A stretch of 64,000 bases of DNA from an uncultured Clostridia bacterium (GTDB lineage Bacteria; Bacillota; Clostridia; Christensenellales; Aristaeellaceae): contig CAMJPQ010000004.1 of assembly GCA_946407745.1 (NCBI GenBank), forward strand, positions 1 through 64,000, in the 5' to 3' direction. Position 1 is the stretch's first letter. The number at the start of each line of letters is the position of its first letter. The notes below the pieces were generated by a model, which was not told where the DNA came from, searched no databases, and saw nothing but the letters and a program-made list of their open reading frames with translations. A program made the translations under genes and the position numbers. This document shows, one piece after another, positions 1-8,301 of the stretch.

Positions 1-1
1 G

Positions 2-82
2 CGGAGAGAGGGAATCGACCCTGAAGTAATGAACAATTGCGCGAAGATCTGGCGCCGGGCAGAGTTTGAGGAGGATGGAGAT
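2..82 (+). pseudogene. Possible 3' remnant of an earlier precursor-peptide copy
   Basis: The frame of the first complete precursor stays open upstream to the window edge. The stretch just before its start contains N-N-C-A-K-I-W, which resembles the N-D-C-S-K-A-W-K ending of the two complete precursors. This suggests the end of another tandem copy whose stop codon was lost, or a chance in-frame leader. No start codon or double-Gly leader can be seen because the window begins here. Confidence 0.3.
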
Positions 83-562
83 ATGCTGAACAAGGATAAA
101 CTGGAGCAGCTGATGGCGATTCTTGGTGAGCTGACCGAGGAGCAGAAGGCCATACTCACCGAGGCGTTGAGCGGGCCGATCAACGAGAAGGAACTCTTTG
201 AGAGGCTGGGCGTGGACGAGGGCAGGTTCACGGAATTCATGCGCGCCCTCGCCGCTGCGCAGGAGGATGCCGTTCTGGGACAGGAATTGTCCACAGATGA
301 GATGGACGCAGTCGCTGGAGGCAACGCTTGCCCGCAAGGGCAAAACGTCGTTACTTCACCTATCAATGACGGCAATAGCTGCTCGCTGACGCAGCAGGCG
401 AACTGTTTTCTCGAGGAACACCGTAGCATCTATAATGGCAGCTTCCCGAATTGCGCGGCGACTGTGGAAGATGGCAGCTGGTGTAGCTCGAACGATGCCT
501 GCCATACGAGCAACGCCATTCGCTATACCGGCATGAACGATTGCTCCAAGGCCTGGAAGTGA
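83..562 (+). CDS. Cys-rich double-glycine precursor peptide A (NHLP-type cassette)
   Basis: This 159-residue peptide has an acidic helical leader of about 80 residues ending L-S-T-D-E-M-D-A-V-A-G-G. That is the cut-site form used by C39-peptidase exporters. The predicted 79-residue core holds seven Cys and ends in a domain shared with the next gene (FPNCA-x-TVEDGSWC, then DACH, then DCSKAWK). I start at the ATG behind GAGGAGG because the leader then aligns residue for residue with the second precursor. The peptide is expected to be cleaved after Gly80 and exported by the transporters just downstream. No lanthionine synthetase, YcaO or radical SAM gene is visible, so the core may be disulfide-bonded, or modified by an enzyme outside the window. 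I do not recognise the core family. Confidence 0.8.
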   Translation: MLNKDKLEQLMAILGELTEEQKAILTEALSGPINEKELFERLGVDEGRFTEFMRALAAAQEDAVLGQELSTDEMDAVAGGNACPQGQNVVTSPINDGNSCSLTQQANCFLEEHRSIYNGSFPNCAATVEDGSWCSSNDACHTSNAIRYTGMNDCSKAWK

Positions 563-586
563 CCAAATATAAGGAGGTAAGAGATC

Positions 587-997
587 ATGTTGAACAAGGA
601 CAAGCTGGAACAGCTGCTGGCGATGCTCGGTGATCTGACCGAGGAGCAGAAGACGATCGTGATCGAAGCGCTGCAGAAGCAGATTCCCGACAAGGATCTT
701 TTTGAGAAGCTGGACGGCGTGAGCGAAGGCAGGTTTGCCGACTTCATGCGGGCCGTGGCAGCCCAAAAGGAGGATGCGGTTCTGGCACAGGAGCTTTCGC
801 CGGACGAAATGGCAGGGGCCGCCGGCGGCATTTCTACGGACTGCACCCAGGCGTCTGAGCGCGATATTTACGCGGGCGGTTTTCCGAATTGCGCGCATAC
901 TGTGGAGGATGGCAGCTGGTGTGACCTGACCGATGCGTGTCACGTATTTTCAGTGGTGTATACCAAAAGGAAGGATTGCTCCAAGGCCTGGAAGTGA
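587..997 (+). CDS. Cys-rich double-glycine precursor peptide B
   Basis: This 136-residue paralogue of the preceding gene has a leader of 81 residues ending A-G-A-A-G-G and a 55-residue core with five Cys. Leader and core tail are both strongly conserved between the copies: FPNC, TVEDGSWC, DACH and DCSKAWK are kept, and the last 20-odd bases before the stop are identical. The N-terminal part of the core is shorter than in copy A. An AAGGAGG site precedes the ATG and only 24 bases separate the two genes, so they are co-transcribed. The pattern fits a tandem family of exported peptides with one conserved Cys-rich C-terminal module and a variable front. The activity (bacteriocin, signal or other) cannot be told from sequence. 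Confidence 0.82.
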   Translation: MLNKDKLEQLLAMLGDLTEEQKTIVIEALQKQIPDKDLFEKLDGVSEGRFADFMRAVAAQKEDAVLAQELSPDEMAGAAGGISTDCTQASERDIYAGGFPNCAHTVEDGSWCDLTDACHVFSVVYTKRKDCSKAWK

Positions 998-1015
998 CAG
1001 CCGCAATTGACTGAC

Positions 1016-1060
1016 ACGAGCGCGGCTCTGTTCGGCGGGAGAACGGCTCTGCTCGTTTTC
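1016..1060 (+). terminator. Weak terminator-like hairpin after the precursors
   Basis: ACGAGC pairs with GCTCGT, which runs into TTTTC, with further partial pairing inside. A second hairpin (CCGGAC/GTCCGG) follows near 1065-1088. A leaky stop here would give more precursor than transporter transcript, which is common in peptide-export operons. That role is inferred. Confidence 0.4.
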
Positions 1061-1153
1061 GCTTCCGGACAGGGCCGCTCCGTCCGGCGTGAATCCGACA
1101 TGAAGGCGCTGCTGCAGGTGTGATCCCACCTGAGAGAGGAAAGAGAGTCTGCT

Positions 1154-1624
1154 ATGGAAAACGGTCTGTTCCGGAAAAAGAGCCTGGAGCGCATCTCCTC
1201 GCCGGAGGAGCTCCACGATTATATGCGAGTCACCAGCCCGCGGCTGTGGATGCTGCTGGGCGCCATCACAGCGCTGCTGGTGGGCTTCATCGTGTACGCC
1301 TCCACCGCTACGATGGAAAATACCATGCCCATCAAGGTGAAAGTATCCCAATATGAGCTTGAGACAGACGCCGACGGAGAGGTCGAATACATGACGGGGC
1401 TCAAAGCCCACCTGCCCCACACCATGAAGGATCAGGTGGACAGCAACATGATGGTGCGAATCGGCAGGATAGAGGCGAAGATCGCTTATGTTGGCGTAGG
1501 GGAGAACGAGACGATCTTCTTGAATATTGATCCCGGTATGGACTACGTTCCCCTGGAGGAGGGCATATACGACGCGGAGCTGGTGCTGGAATCCACCACG
1601 CCCATCAGCTTCCTGTGGAACTGA
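1154..1624 (+). CDS. Short membrane-fusion-like protein of the NHLP export cassette
   Basis: This 156-residue protein has a cytoplasmic N-terminus (KKSLERISSPEELHDYMRV), one membrane helix at about residues 32-52, and an extracytoplasmic beta-rich part. The N-terminus resembles the start of NHLM/NHLP bacteriocin-system secretion (HlyD-like) proteins. The long coiled-coil and lipoyl-like halves of normal HlyD proteins are absent. It probably couples the two ABC proteins to the outside surface or chaperones the peptide. It sits 15 bases before the peptidase transporter in the same operon, and its start follows GAGAGGAAAGAG. Full-length family members are usually two to three times longer, so this is a short or minimal version. 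Confidence 0.65.
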   Translation: MENGLFRKKSLERISSPEELHDYMRVTSPRLWMLLGAITALLVGFIVYASTATMENTMPIKVKVSQYELETDADGEVEYMTGLKAHLPHTMKDQVDSNMMVRIGRIEAKIAYVGVGENETIFLNIDPGMDYVPLEEGIYDAELVLESTTPISFLWN

Positions 1625-1639
1625 CGGGAGAGGCATATC

Positions 1640-3820
1640 ATGGCTGACAAGAAAGTGAAGCAGCCCGTCAAAACCGGCGTGGCGAAGGTGCCGGTGATCA
1701 TGCAGCTGGAAGCGCTGGAGTGCGGCGCGGCCAGCCTTGCCATGGTGCTGGCGTACTATCAGAAGTGGATACCCCTGGAGCAGGTGCGCCTGGATTGCGG
1801 TGTTTCCCGCGACGGTTCAAATATGAAAAACGTGTACCTTGCCGCCCAGCACTACGGGCTGGAGGTGCACGGCTACCGCATGGAGGTGGAGGGCCTCAAA
1901 AAAGAGGCCACCTTCCCCTGCATCATCCACTGGAATTTCAACCACTTTGTGGTGCTGGACGGCTTCAAGGGCAACAAGGCCGTGCTCAACGATCCCGCAC
2001 GGGGCGTGGTACAGGTGCCCATGGAGCAGTTTGACCAGTCCTTCACCGGCCTGGTGCTGACCTTCAAGCCCACGGAGAGCTTCGTTCCCTCCGGCAAGCG
2101 CAAGAGCATCCTGGCCTTTGCCAGAAAACGCCTGAAGGGCGCGGCCCCCGCCGTGGCCTTTATCGTGCTGACCTCCATCATTTCTTATTTGTTCGGCATC
2201 ATCAATCCCGTCATGTCCCGCATCTTCTTTGACCGTCTGCTGACCGGCCAGGCCCCGGATTGGCTGTATCCCTTTATCACGGCCATGATCCTGCTGGCGG
2301 GCTTCCAGATCGTCGTGCAATGGGCACAAGCCGTTTACAGCCTGAAGATCAACGGCAAAATGGCCATCGAGGGCAACGCCTCCTTTATGTGGAAGGTATT
2401 GAAATTGCCCATGGAGTTTTTCTCCCAGCGCATGACTGGCGATATTCTGCAGCGGCAGGGCACCAACGCCTCCATTGCGGGCACGCTGGTGAACACCGTG
2501 GCCCCGCTGGCGCTGAACACGGTAATGATGCTCTTTTACCTGGTGGTCATGCTGCGCTACAGCGCCGTGATGACCCTGGTGGGCGTGGCTTCCCTGGCCC
2601 TGAACCTCGCCGTGGCCCGGTATCTGTCCAACAAGCGCATCAACCTGATGCGGGTGGAAATGCGGGACGCGGGCAAGCTGGCTTCCGCCACGCTGGCCGG
2701 CATCAGCATGACGGAGACCATCAAATCCTCCGGGGCAGAGGGCGGCTTCTTCCGCAAGTGGAGCGGCTACCAGGCGTCGGTGAACACCCAGCAGGTCAAG
2801 TTTGCCACCCTCAATGCCCGCATCGGCCTGATCCCGCAGTTCATCAGCACGGCCAGCAATTACCTGGTGCTGTTCCTGGGCGTCAGCCTGGCTATGAAGG
2901 GCAGCTTCACCGTCGGCATGATCGTCACCTTCCAGGGCCTGCTCTCCTCTTTTTTGGGCCCGGCCATGACGCTGGTGGAAGCGGGCCAGACCATCCAGGA
3001 AATGCGTACCGAGATGGAGCGGGTGGAGGACGTGATGGAAAACCCGGACGACCCGGCATTGCAATTCGGCGCGGATTGCGCATCGGAAGACTTTGCCAAG
3101 CTCAGCGGCGACCTGGAACTGAAGCACGTCACCTTCGGCTATTCCCGGCTGAGCAATCCCATCATTTCCGATTTTTCCATGCACCTGAAACAGGGGCAGC
3201 GCATCGCCATCGTGGGGGCCAGCGGCTGCGGCAAATCCACCGTCAGCAAGCTGATCGCCGGGCTCTACCAGCCCTGGGCGGGCGAGATTCTCTTTGACGG
3301 CAAGCCCATTTCCCAGATCCCCCGCAACGTTTTTACCGGCTCCGTGGCCATGGTGGATCAGGACATCGTGCTGTTTGAGGATACCATTGCCAACAACATC
3401 CGCATGTGGGACGACACCATCGAGGATTTTGAAGTGATCCTGGCTGCCCGGGACGCCCAGATCCACGAGGATATTTTGCAGCGGCCCGGCGGATATCAGG
3501 GCAGGCTGACGGAGAACGGCAAGGATCTGTCCGGCGGCCAGCGGCAGCGCATCGAGATCGCCCGGGTGCTGGCCCAAGACCCCTCTATTATTATCTTGGA
3601 CGAGGCCACCAGCGCCCTGGACGCCAAAACGGAATATGAGCTGGTGAAGGCCATCAAGGATCGCGGCATTTCCTGCATCGTGGTGGCCCATCGGCTTTCT
3701 ACCATCCGGGACTGCGACGAGATCATCGTGCTGGATAAGGGCCGTATTGTGGAACGCGGCACGCACGAGGAGCTTTACGCCAAGGGCGGCGCTTACGCCG
3801 AACTTGTGACCAGCGAATAA
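1640..3820 (+). CDS. Peptidase-containing ABC transporter (C39 peptidase/permease/ATPase) for double-Gly peptides
   Basis: The 726-residue protein has three parts in order. A C39 cysteine peptidase carries Cys28 in LECGAAS, His102 in NHFVVL and Asp118 in LNDPARG. A six-helix exporter domain covers about residues 160-440. A nucleotide-binding domain has Walker A GASGCGKST near 524, signature LSGGQRQR near 629, Walker B IIILDEATSALD near 650 and the switch His in VAHRLST near 682. It should cut the precursors after their Gly-Gly site and pump the cores out. All catalytic residues are present, so it appears functional. It matches the NHLP-family bacteriocin peptidase/permease/ATPase in length and layout, and lies 18 bases before its partner ABC protein. 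Confidence 0.92.
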   Translation: MADKKVKQPVKTGVAKVPVIMQLEALECGAASLAMVLAYYQKWIPLEQVRLDCGVSRDGSNMKNVYLAAQHYGLEVHGYRMEVEGLKKEATFPCIIHWNFNHFVVLDGFKGNKAVLNDPARGVVQVPMEQFDQSFTGLVLTFKPTESFVPSGKRKSILAFARKRLKGAAPAVAFIVLTSIISYLFGIINPVMSRIFFDRLLTGQAPDWLYPFITAMILLAGFQIVVQWAQAVYSLKINGKMAIEGNASFMWKVLKLPMEFFSQRMTGDILQRQGTNASIAGTLVNTVAPLALNTVMMLFYLVVMLRYSAVMTLVGVASLALNLAVARYLSNKRINLMRVEMRDAGKLASATLAGISMTETIKSSGAEGGFFRKWSGYQASVNTQQVKFATLNARIGLIPQFISTASNYLVLFLGVSLAMKGSFTVGMIVTFQGLLSSFLGPAMTLVEAGQTIQEMRTEMERVEDVMENPDDPALQFGADCASEDFAKLSGDLELKHVTFGYSRLSNPIISDFSMHLKQGQRIAIVGASGCGKSTVSKLIAGLYQPWAGEILFDGKPISQIPRNVFTGSVAMVDQDIVLFEDTIANNIRMWDDTIEDFEVILAARDAQIHEDILQRPGGYQGRLTENGKDLSGGQRQRIEIARVLAQDPSIIILDEATSALDAKTEYELVKAIKDRGISCIVVAHRLSTIRDCDEIIVLDKGRIVERGTHEELYAKGGAYAELVTSE

Positions 3821-3838
3821 GAAAGGAGGACTTCTGTT

Positions 3839-6028
3839 ATGGGTTGGTTTACCGAACAGATCAGGCAGCGAACGGAAAATGACCAGAACGTATTGGAAGA
3901 CTCCTTTTTCCGCATGGCCAGCGTGGTTATGGACAAGTGGGACGCGAATCGTTTGGAGGACGAGCGCCTGATCGCCAAGGAAGCTATCGACGACATCCTG
4001 AAATTCTATCATCAAAAGCCCGTCGAGATCCCGGATACCATCCGGGACGTGAACGACCAGCTGGAATATGTGCTGCGGCCCACGGGCCTGATGACCCGGG
4101 AAGTGGAACTGGAGGAGGGCTGGCAGAACGACGCCTACGGCCCCATGCTGGGCTATCTCAAGGAAGCGGGAACCGCGGTAGCCCTGTTGCCGGGAACGAT
4201 TTACGGTTATTATTTCAAAGACCCTGCCACAGGCAAGAGAACCCGCATTACCCGGAAAACCGCCAGGCTGTTTTCCCGAGAAGCGCTGTGTTTTTATCAG
4301 CCCCTGCCCATGAAAAAGCTGGGCATTCCCGATCTGCTAAAGTACATGAAAAACAGCATCACCTACGGGGACCTGGTGGTGATCGTGCTGGCCACCCTGG
4401 CCGTGCAGCTGGTGGGGATGATCGAGCCCCGGGTATACAGCCTGGTGACGGGCAAGATCCTGCAAGGCCACAATATGAACCTGATGGCGGGCGTAGGGGT
4501 GTTTCTCCTGACCAGCGCCTTTGCCGCCCAGCTGATCGGCCTGGTGCGCAGCCTTTTGATGCAGCGGATCAACACCAAAACCTCCCAGGCGGTGCAGGCC
4601 TCGGTGATGATGCGCATTCTGTCCCTGCCGGTGAGCTTTTTCCGCAAGTATTCCTCCGGCGAGCTGTCCAGCCGGGCAAACAGCGTCAATTCCCTGTGCA
4701 GCATGATGCTGAATAACATCCTGTCCATCGGCCTGAGCAGCCTCCTGTCCCTGCTCTATGTGGCGCAGATCTTCAGCTTCGCCCCGGCGCTGGTGTGGCC
4801 GTCGCTGCTGATCATCCTGGCCACGGTGGTGATGAGCCTGGCGGTATCCTTTGTGCAAATCGGCATTTCAAGGAAGCGGATGAAGCTGGGTGCCGAGGCG
4901 CAGGGCATGAGCTACGCCGTGATGAACGGTATCCAGAAAATCCGGCTTTCCGGCTCTGAAAAGCGGGTCTTTGCCCGGTGGGGACGGCTGTACGCCAAAG
5001 GTGCACAGCTGGAATACAACCCGCCGCTGTTTCTCAAAATCAACACCGTCATCACCACGGCGATTTCGCTGATCGGCACCATCGTGCTGTATTATCTGGC
5101 GATTCAAACGAATGTGGGCGTCAGCCAGTATTACGCTTTCACGGCTGCCTATGGCCGGGTCATGGGTGCGTTCTCCGCGCTGGCCGGCATCGCCGTCTCG
5201 GTGGCCTCCATCCGTCCGGTGCTGGAAATGGCCGAGCCTATCCTGAAAGCCGAACCTGAAGTAGCCGCAGACAAGCAGCCCGTTGACCGCGTGACGGGGC
5301 ACATTGAAATGAGCCATGTTTCCTTCCGGTATGAGGAAAACACGCCCTATGTGCTGAATGATCTTTTCCTGGATATCAAGGCCGGGGAATATGTGGCCAT
5401 CGTGGGCCGCACGGGCTGCGGCAAATCCACGCTGGTGCGGCTGCTGCTGGGCTTTGAAAAGCCGGAAAAGGGTGGGATATTCTACGACCGGCACGACCTG
5501 AACAGCGTCGATCCGCGCTCTCTCAGGAAGCACATCGGCGTGGTGATCCAGAACGGGCAGCTTTTCCAGGGGGACATCTTCTCCAACATCGCCATTTCCG
5601 CGCCGCAGCTGACGCTGGAAGAGGCCTGGGAGGCGGCGGAGACGGCGAGCATCGCCCAGGACATCCGCGACATGCCCATGGGGATGCAGACGATGATCTC
5701 CGAGGGCCAGGGCAGCATTTCCGGCGGGCAGAAGCAGCGGCTGATGATCGCCCGGGCCATCGCGCCGAAGCCCAGTATCCTGATTTTCGACGAAGCCACC
5801 AGCGCCCTGGACAACAAGACGCAAAAGCAGGTGTCTGGCGCGCTGGACAAGCTGAATTGCACCCGCATCGTGATCGCCCACCGCCTCTCCACCATCCGCA
5901 ACTGCGACCGGATTCTGGTCATGGACAAAGGGACGATCATAGAGGAAGGCACGTATGATGACCTGATCGCGCAGAACGGCCATTTCGCCGAGCTGGTGGC
6001 ACGGCAGCGGCTGGATGCGGCCGGATAA
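3839..6028 (+). CDS. NHLP-type bacteriocin export ABC transporter permease/ATPase partner
   Basis: The 729-residue protein starts with a soluble domain of about 150 residues that has no C39 motifs. An exporter membrane domain (about 170-450) and an ATPase domain follow: Walker A GRTGCGKST near 523, ISGGQKQR near 627, FDEATSALD near 650 and IAHRLST near 680. The family works beside a peptidase ABC protein in NHLP-leader peptide clusters, probably as the other half of the exporter. AGAAAGGAGG precedes the ATG. The N-terminal domain may recognise the leader; that is inference. Confidence 0.9.
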   Translation: MGWFTEQIRQRTENDQNVLEDSFFRMASVVMDKWDANRLEDERLIAKEAIDDILKFYHQKPVEIPDTIRDVNDQLEYVLRPTGLMTREVELEEGWQNDAYGPMLGYLKEAGTAVALLPGTIYGYYFKDPATGKRTRITRKTARLFSREALCFYQPLPMKKLGIPDLLKYMKNSITYGDLVVIVLATLAVQLVGMIEPRVYSLVTGKILQGHNMNLMAGVGVFLLTSAFAAQLIGLVRSLLMQRINTKTSQAVQASVMMRILSLPVSFFRKYSSGELSSRANSVNSLCSMMLNNILSIGLSSLLSLLYVAQIFSFAPALVWPSLLIILATVVMSLAVSFVQIGISRKRMKLGAEAQGMSYAVMNGIQKIRLSGSEKRVFARWGRLYAKGAQLEYNPPLFLKINTVITTAISLIGTIVLYYLAIQTNVGVSQYYAFTAAYGRVMGAFSALAGIAVSVASIRPVLEMAEPILKAEPEVAADKQPVDRVTGHIEMSHVSFRYEENTPYVLNDLFLDIKAGEYVAIVGRTGCGKSTLVRLLLGFEKPEKGGIFYDRHDLNSVDPRSLRKHIGVVIQNGQLFQGDIFSNIAISAPQLTLEEAWEAAETASIAQDIRDMPMGMQTMISEGQGSISGGQKQRLMIARAIAPKPSILIFDEATSALDNKTQKQVSGALDKLNCTRIVIAHRLSTIRNCDRILVMDKGTIIEEGTYDDLIAQNGHFAELVARQRLDAAG

Positions 6029-6049
6029 AAAGAAAGGAAGGGAAACCAC

Positions 6050-6463
6050 ATGATCCGTCTTTCCAACACCCTGAAGCGCTTGATGAAAGTCGGCGCGATC
6101 CTCTTCGGTTTGGCCTTCATCATCGCCGGCGTAATCGGCATTCGTCAGGACGACACCTTCCTTCCAACCAAGGCCGTGATCCAGTCCATGGAACGCACCT
6201 ATGAGGCGATGGATTCAAACGAAACCGACACCTGGGAGGTCATGGTTGCATATTCGGTAGATGGCAAGGACTATGTTACTGATCTGGGCCAGAAAAAGGA
6301 CGATTTCACAGTAGGCAAGGAAATCGATATTCTCTATAACCCGAACAACCCCGAGGGGATCGTTCTGCCAGGCAAGACGATCTGGTTCATCTTCATGATC
6401 GCAGGCGCGGCTGTCGCCGTCATAGCGGTGGTTCTGCTGGTAAGGGATTTACGCAACCGATAA
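6050..6463 (+). CDS. DUF3592-like membrane protein
   Basis: The 137-residue protein has a membrane helix at about residues 14-33, an outside domain of about 75 residues (including WEVMVAYSVDGKDY and DILYNPNNPEGIVLPG), and a second helix at about 108-130. This two-helix layout with a Y-N-P-x-N-P stretch is that of DUF3592 proteins, whose function is unknown. It follows the ABC gene by 21 bases with AGAAAGGAAGGG before the ATG, so it belongs to the operon. An immunity or accessory role in the export cassette is possible but unproven. Confidence 0.7.
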   Translation: MIRLSNTLKRLMKVGAILFGLAFIIAGVIGIRQDDTFLPTKAVIQSMERTYEAMDSNETDTWEVMVAYSVDGKDYVTDLGQKKDDFTVGKEIDILYNPNNPEGIVLPGKTIWFIFMIAGAAVAVIAVVLLVRDLRNR

Positions 6464-6489
6464 AACACAATCGGATAGGAGGCATACAA

Positions 6490-7152
6490 ATGGGTATTTT
6501 CAGCGGATTTTTCGGTAAGAAAGATAACGGTAGTGACAATTCGAGCAAATCCGGCTTTTCCTATGCGCCGTCTGTCAAGGGAGAGGCGCGTCAGCTGTAT
6601 TTTCTGACTGACACCGGCACGGCAAAGGTCGGACACCGGCTGGAGGACGCGGACAGAAAGGTGCTCTATGAAGCGAAGGTCACCAAGTTTTCCCTCATCG
6701 GTGCTACCGGCATGGATTTCATCGACCACGAGAAGGGCACGACCACGCCCCATCAGGTGGGCCACGAGATCAATACGGAATACAATTCCATCCTGATTGA
6801 CAATCACTCCGGCTTCAAGCTCGACGGCGAAGATATCTGGAAACACCTCAAACGAAACGGCATCGTCATCGAATCGAGCTTCATGGCCGGCAAACCCCTC
6901 TGGCCCCAATATCGGGTGCTGCGGGATGGCGAGGAAATCGGCTTGCTTGAGTCCAGCGGCGTGCACGTCCATGAGGAGGACGCTGCGCAGGATGGCAAAC
7001 TGGCGAAGATGATTCCCGCTCGGGGCTATTTTCGCATCCAGACACAGGAAAAGAACCTGGATCTGTTGTTTGTCGTCGCCATGGCCTTTGCCAGGACCAG
7101 CGCCCTTGACGGCGAAGGCGGCAGTTTCGGCCTGCTGTTCGGCAAAAAGTAA
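6490..7152 (+). CDS. Hypothetical soluble protein, possible tubby/LURP-type fold
   Basis: The 220-residue protein has no signal peptide and no clear membrane segment. Repeated beta-hairpin blocks (YFLTDTGTAKVGHRLEDAD, VLYEAKVTKFSLIG, then a closing LFVVAMAFAR helix) recall the tubby/LURP-one/scramblase-like barrel, in which a central beta barrel wraps one C-terminal hydrophobic helix. That fold suggestion is weak. The gene follows the DUF3592-like gene by 26 bases with a GATAGGAGG site, so it is probably the last gene of the peptide operon. I do not assign a function. Confidence 0.6.
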   Translation: MGIFSGFFGKKDNGSDNSSKSGFSYAPSVKGEARQLYFLTDTGTAKVGHRLEDADRKVLYEAKVTKFSLIGATGMDFIDHEKGTTTPHQVGHEINTEYNSILIDNHSGFKLDGEDIWKHLKRNGIVIESSFMAGKPLWPQYRVLRDGEEIGLLESSGVHVHEEDAAQDGKLAKMIPARGYFRIQTQEKNLDLLFVVAMAFARTSALDGEGGSFGLLFGKK

Positions 7153-7171
7153 GAGGAAAACGTGAATAACT

Positions 7172-7724
7172 ATGGAAATCTCATTTCTCTACGCCATTCC
7201 CCATACGGCAGTATTGGACCGCTTCTTCTTGTCTGTAACGAAGATTGCAGGGTCTTATGGGCAGCTGTGGATGATTGTTGCTGTAGTTTTGCTGGTTTTC
7301 AAAAAAGACCAGGAGAGCAGGTGTCGCGGTGCTTCTTGCCTACGCATCTGTATTCCTAATGGGACAGCTTGTGCTGAAAAACTTGATTTCCAGGCCGCGG
7401 CCCTGCCAAATTGACCTGGATTTTGCGCTGCTCGTTTCCAGACCGTCCAGTTCATCCTTTCCATCAACCCATTCCGCATGGGCCTTTGGCGCTGCCACAG
7501 CCATTTTCATGCAGCATAGAAAGACGGGTGTCGCCGCCTTCATTGCCGCTGCCTTGATCGCCTTTAGCCGGCTGTATATGTTCCTGCATTATCCTACGGA
7601 TGTGCTTGCTGGCATCGTGCTGGGAATCGCGCTAGGCGCACTTGCTCATTGGATCGTTGGGCGTTTATGGAAAGGATGGTCGCGGGCTGCTTCGACGTGC
7701 TTGAGAAAGAATAATAACGGGTGA
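7172..7724 (+). pseudogene. PAP2-family phosphatase, frameshifted at an A6 run
   Basis: The first frame (MEISFLYAIPHTAVLDRF) encodes the N-terminal helices. After the six-A run at 7301-7306 the rest continues in another frame, with all three PAP2 motifs: KNLISRPRP, FPSTHS, and SRLYMFLHYPTD. Removing one A restores a single 183-residue protein reading FKKTRRAGVAVLLA across the joint. Members dephosphorylate lipid or isoprenoid phosphates at the membrane. The break is a one-base insertion, so it may be a young pseudogene, a phase-variable tract or a sequencing error. A second, more decayed PAP2 start lies at 22.4 kb. Confidence 0.8.
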
Positions 7725-7983
7725 ATCTAATAAAGTCTAAAGCAAGGAAACAAAGATTGGTTCTGACAAGCCAAAAACTTGCGTGGGTGGAAATGATCTA
7801 CTGCAATTTGTGTACTTACAGCAATAGAGTTTAACAGTGAAACTCAAAATAATCTTAATTCACCCTTGACAAAGATCGTCTCAGTTTCATTTTACACGAT
7901 AAAGTCATCCTTGTACACTAACAGACAGTTAGTACTTTGAATCAGAAACAAACTGGCAGCAAGGAGAAAACAATTTCCTACGA
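7725..7983. other. AT-richer non-coding stretch
   Basis: About 260 bases between the PAP2 gene and the terminator of the minus-strand element genes. It is visibly richer in A/T than the flanks. A TTGACA occurs at 7867-7872, but no good -10 lies at the right distance. I see no ORF, RNA gene or repeat. Confidence 0.5.
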
Positions 7984-8024
7984 AAAAACACCCCTGCAAG
8001 AATTTGGCGAGTTTCCTGCAGGGG
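7984..8024 (-). terminator. Terminator of the DUF6061-like/HTH unit
   Basis: TGCAGGGG/CCCCTGCA forms the base of a long hairpin, and on the minus strand it is followed by TGTTTTTTCG. It sits directly after the stop of the DUF6061-like gene. Confidence 0.75.
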
Positions 8025-8031
8025 CATCGTC

Positions 8032-8283
8032 TTACATCATGGATTCATCTGTCTTATACTGCGTGACCGCTTTCAAGTACCTTCCCGGGTCTTCGTTCAG
8101 CACCAGGTCAGCATAGGCGGCAGGATCATTGAAGAGCAGGTAATCCAGCTCGGAGCGTTCGTACATGTTGTTGGCGAAGGTACCCTCCACCTTCTGGCAG
8201 TCGATGGTCACGATAGAGCGGTCGGTCAGCCAGGCGTTGACACAGTTGGTATCCATATCGTAAAATGCAGTATAGAGCGTCAT
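8032..8283 (-). CDS. DUF6061-like small element protein
   Basis: The 83-residue protein contains the block YERSELDYLLFNDPAAYADL. The same block recurs, truncated, at 21.1 kb. I recognise it as resembling DUF6061 proteins, which occur in conjugative elements of Clostridia; their function is unknown. The start codon follows GCGAGGAATGAAAT. It lies 18 bases downstream of the HTH gene, in one unit ending at the terminator. Confidence 0.6.
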   Translation of the reverse strand: MTLYTAFYDMDTNCVNAWLTDRSIVTIDCQKVEGTFANNMYERSELDYLLFNDPAAYADLVLNEDPGRYLKAVTQYKTDESMM

Positions 8284-8301
8284 ATTTCATTCCTCGCTTT
8301 C

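Noticed and set aside
1817-4015. Minus-strand ORF of more than 700 codons over the exporter gene
   Set aside because: Antisense shadow of the C39 ABC transporter, with no recognisable domain.
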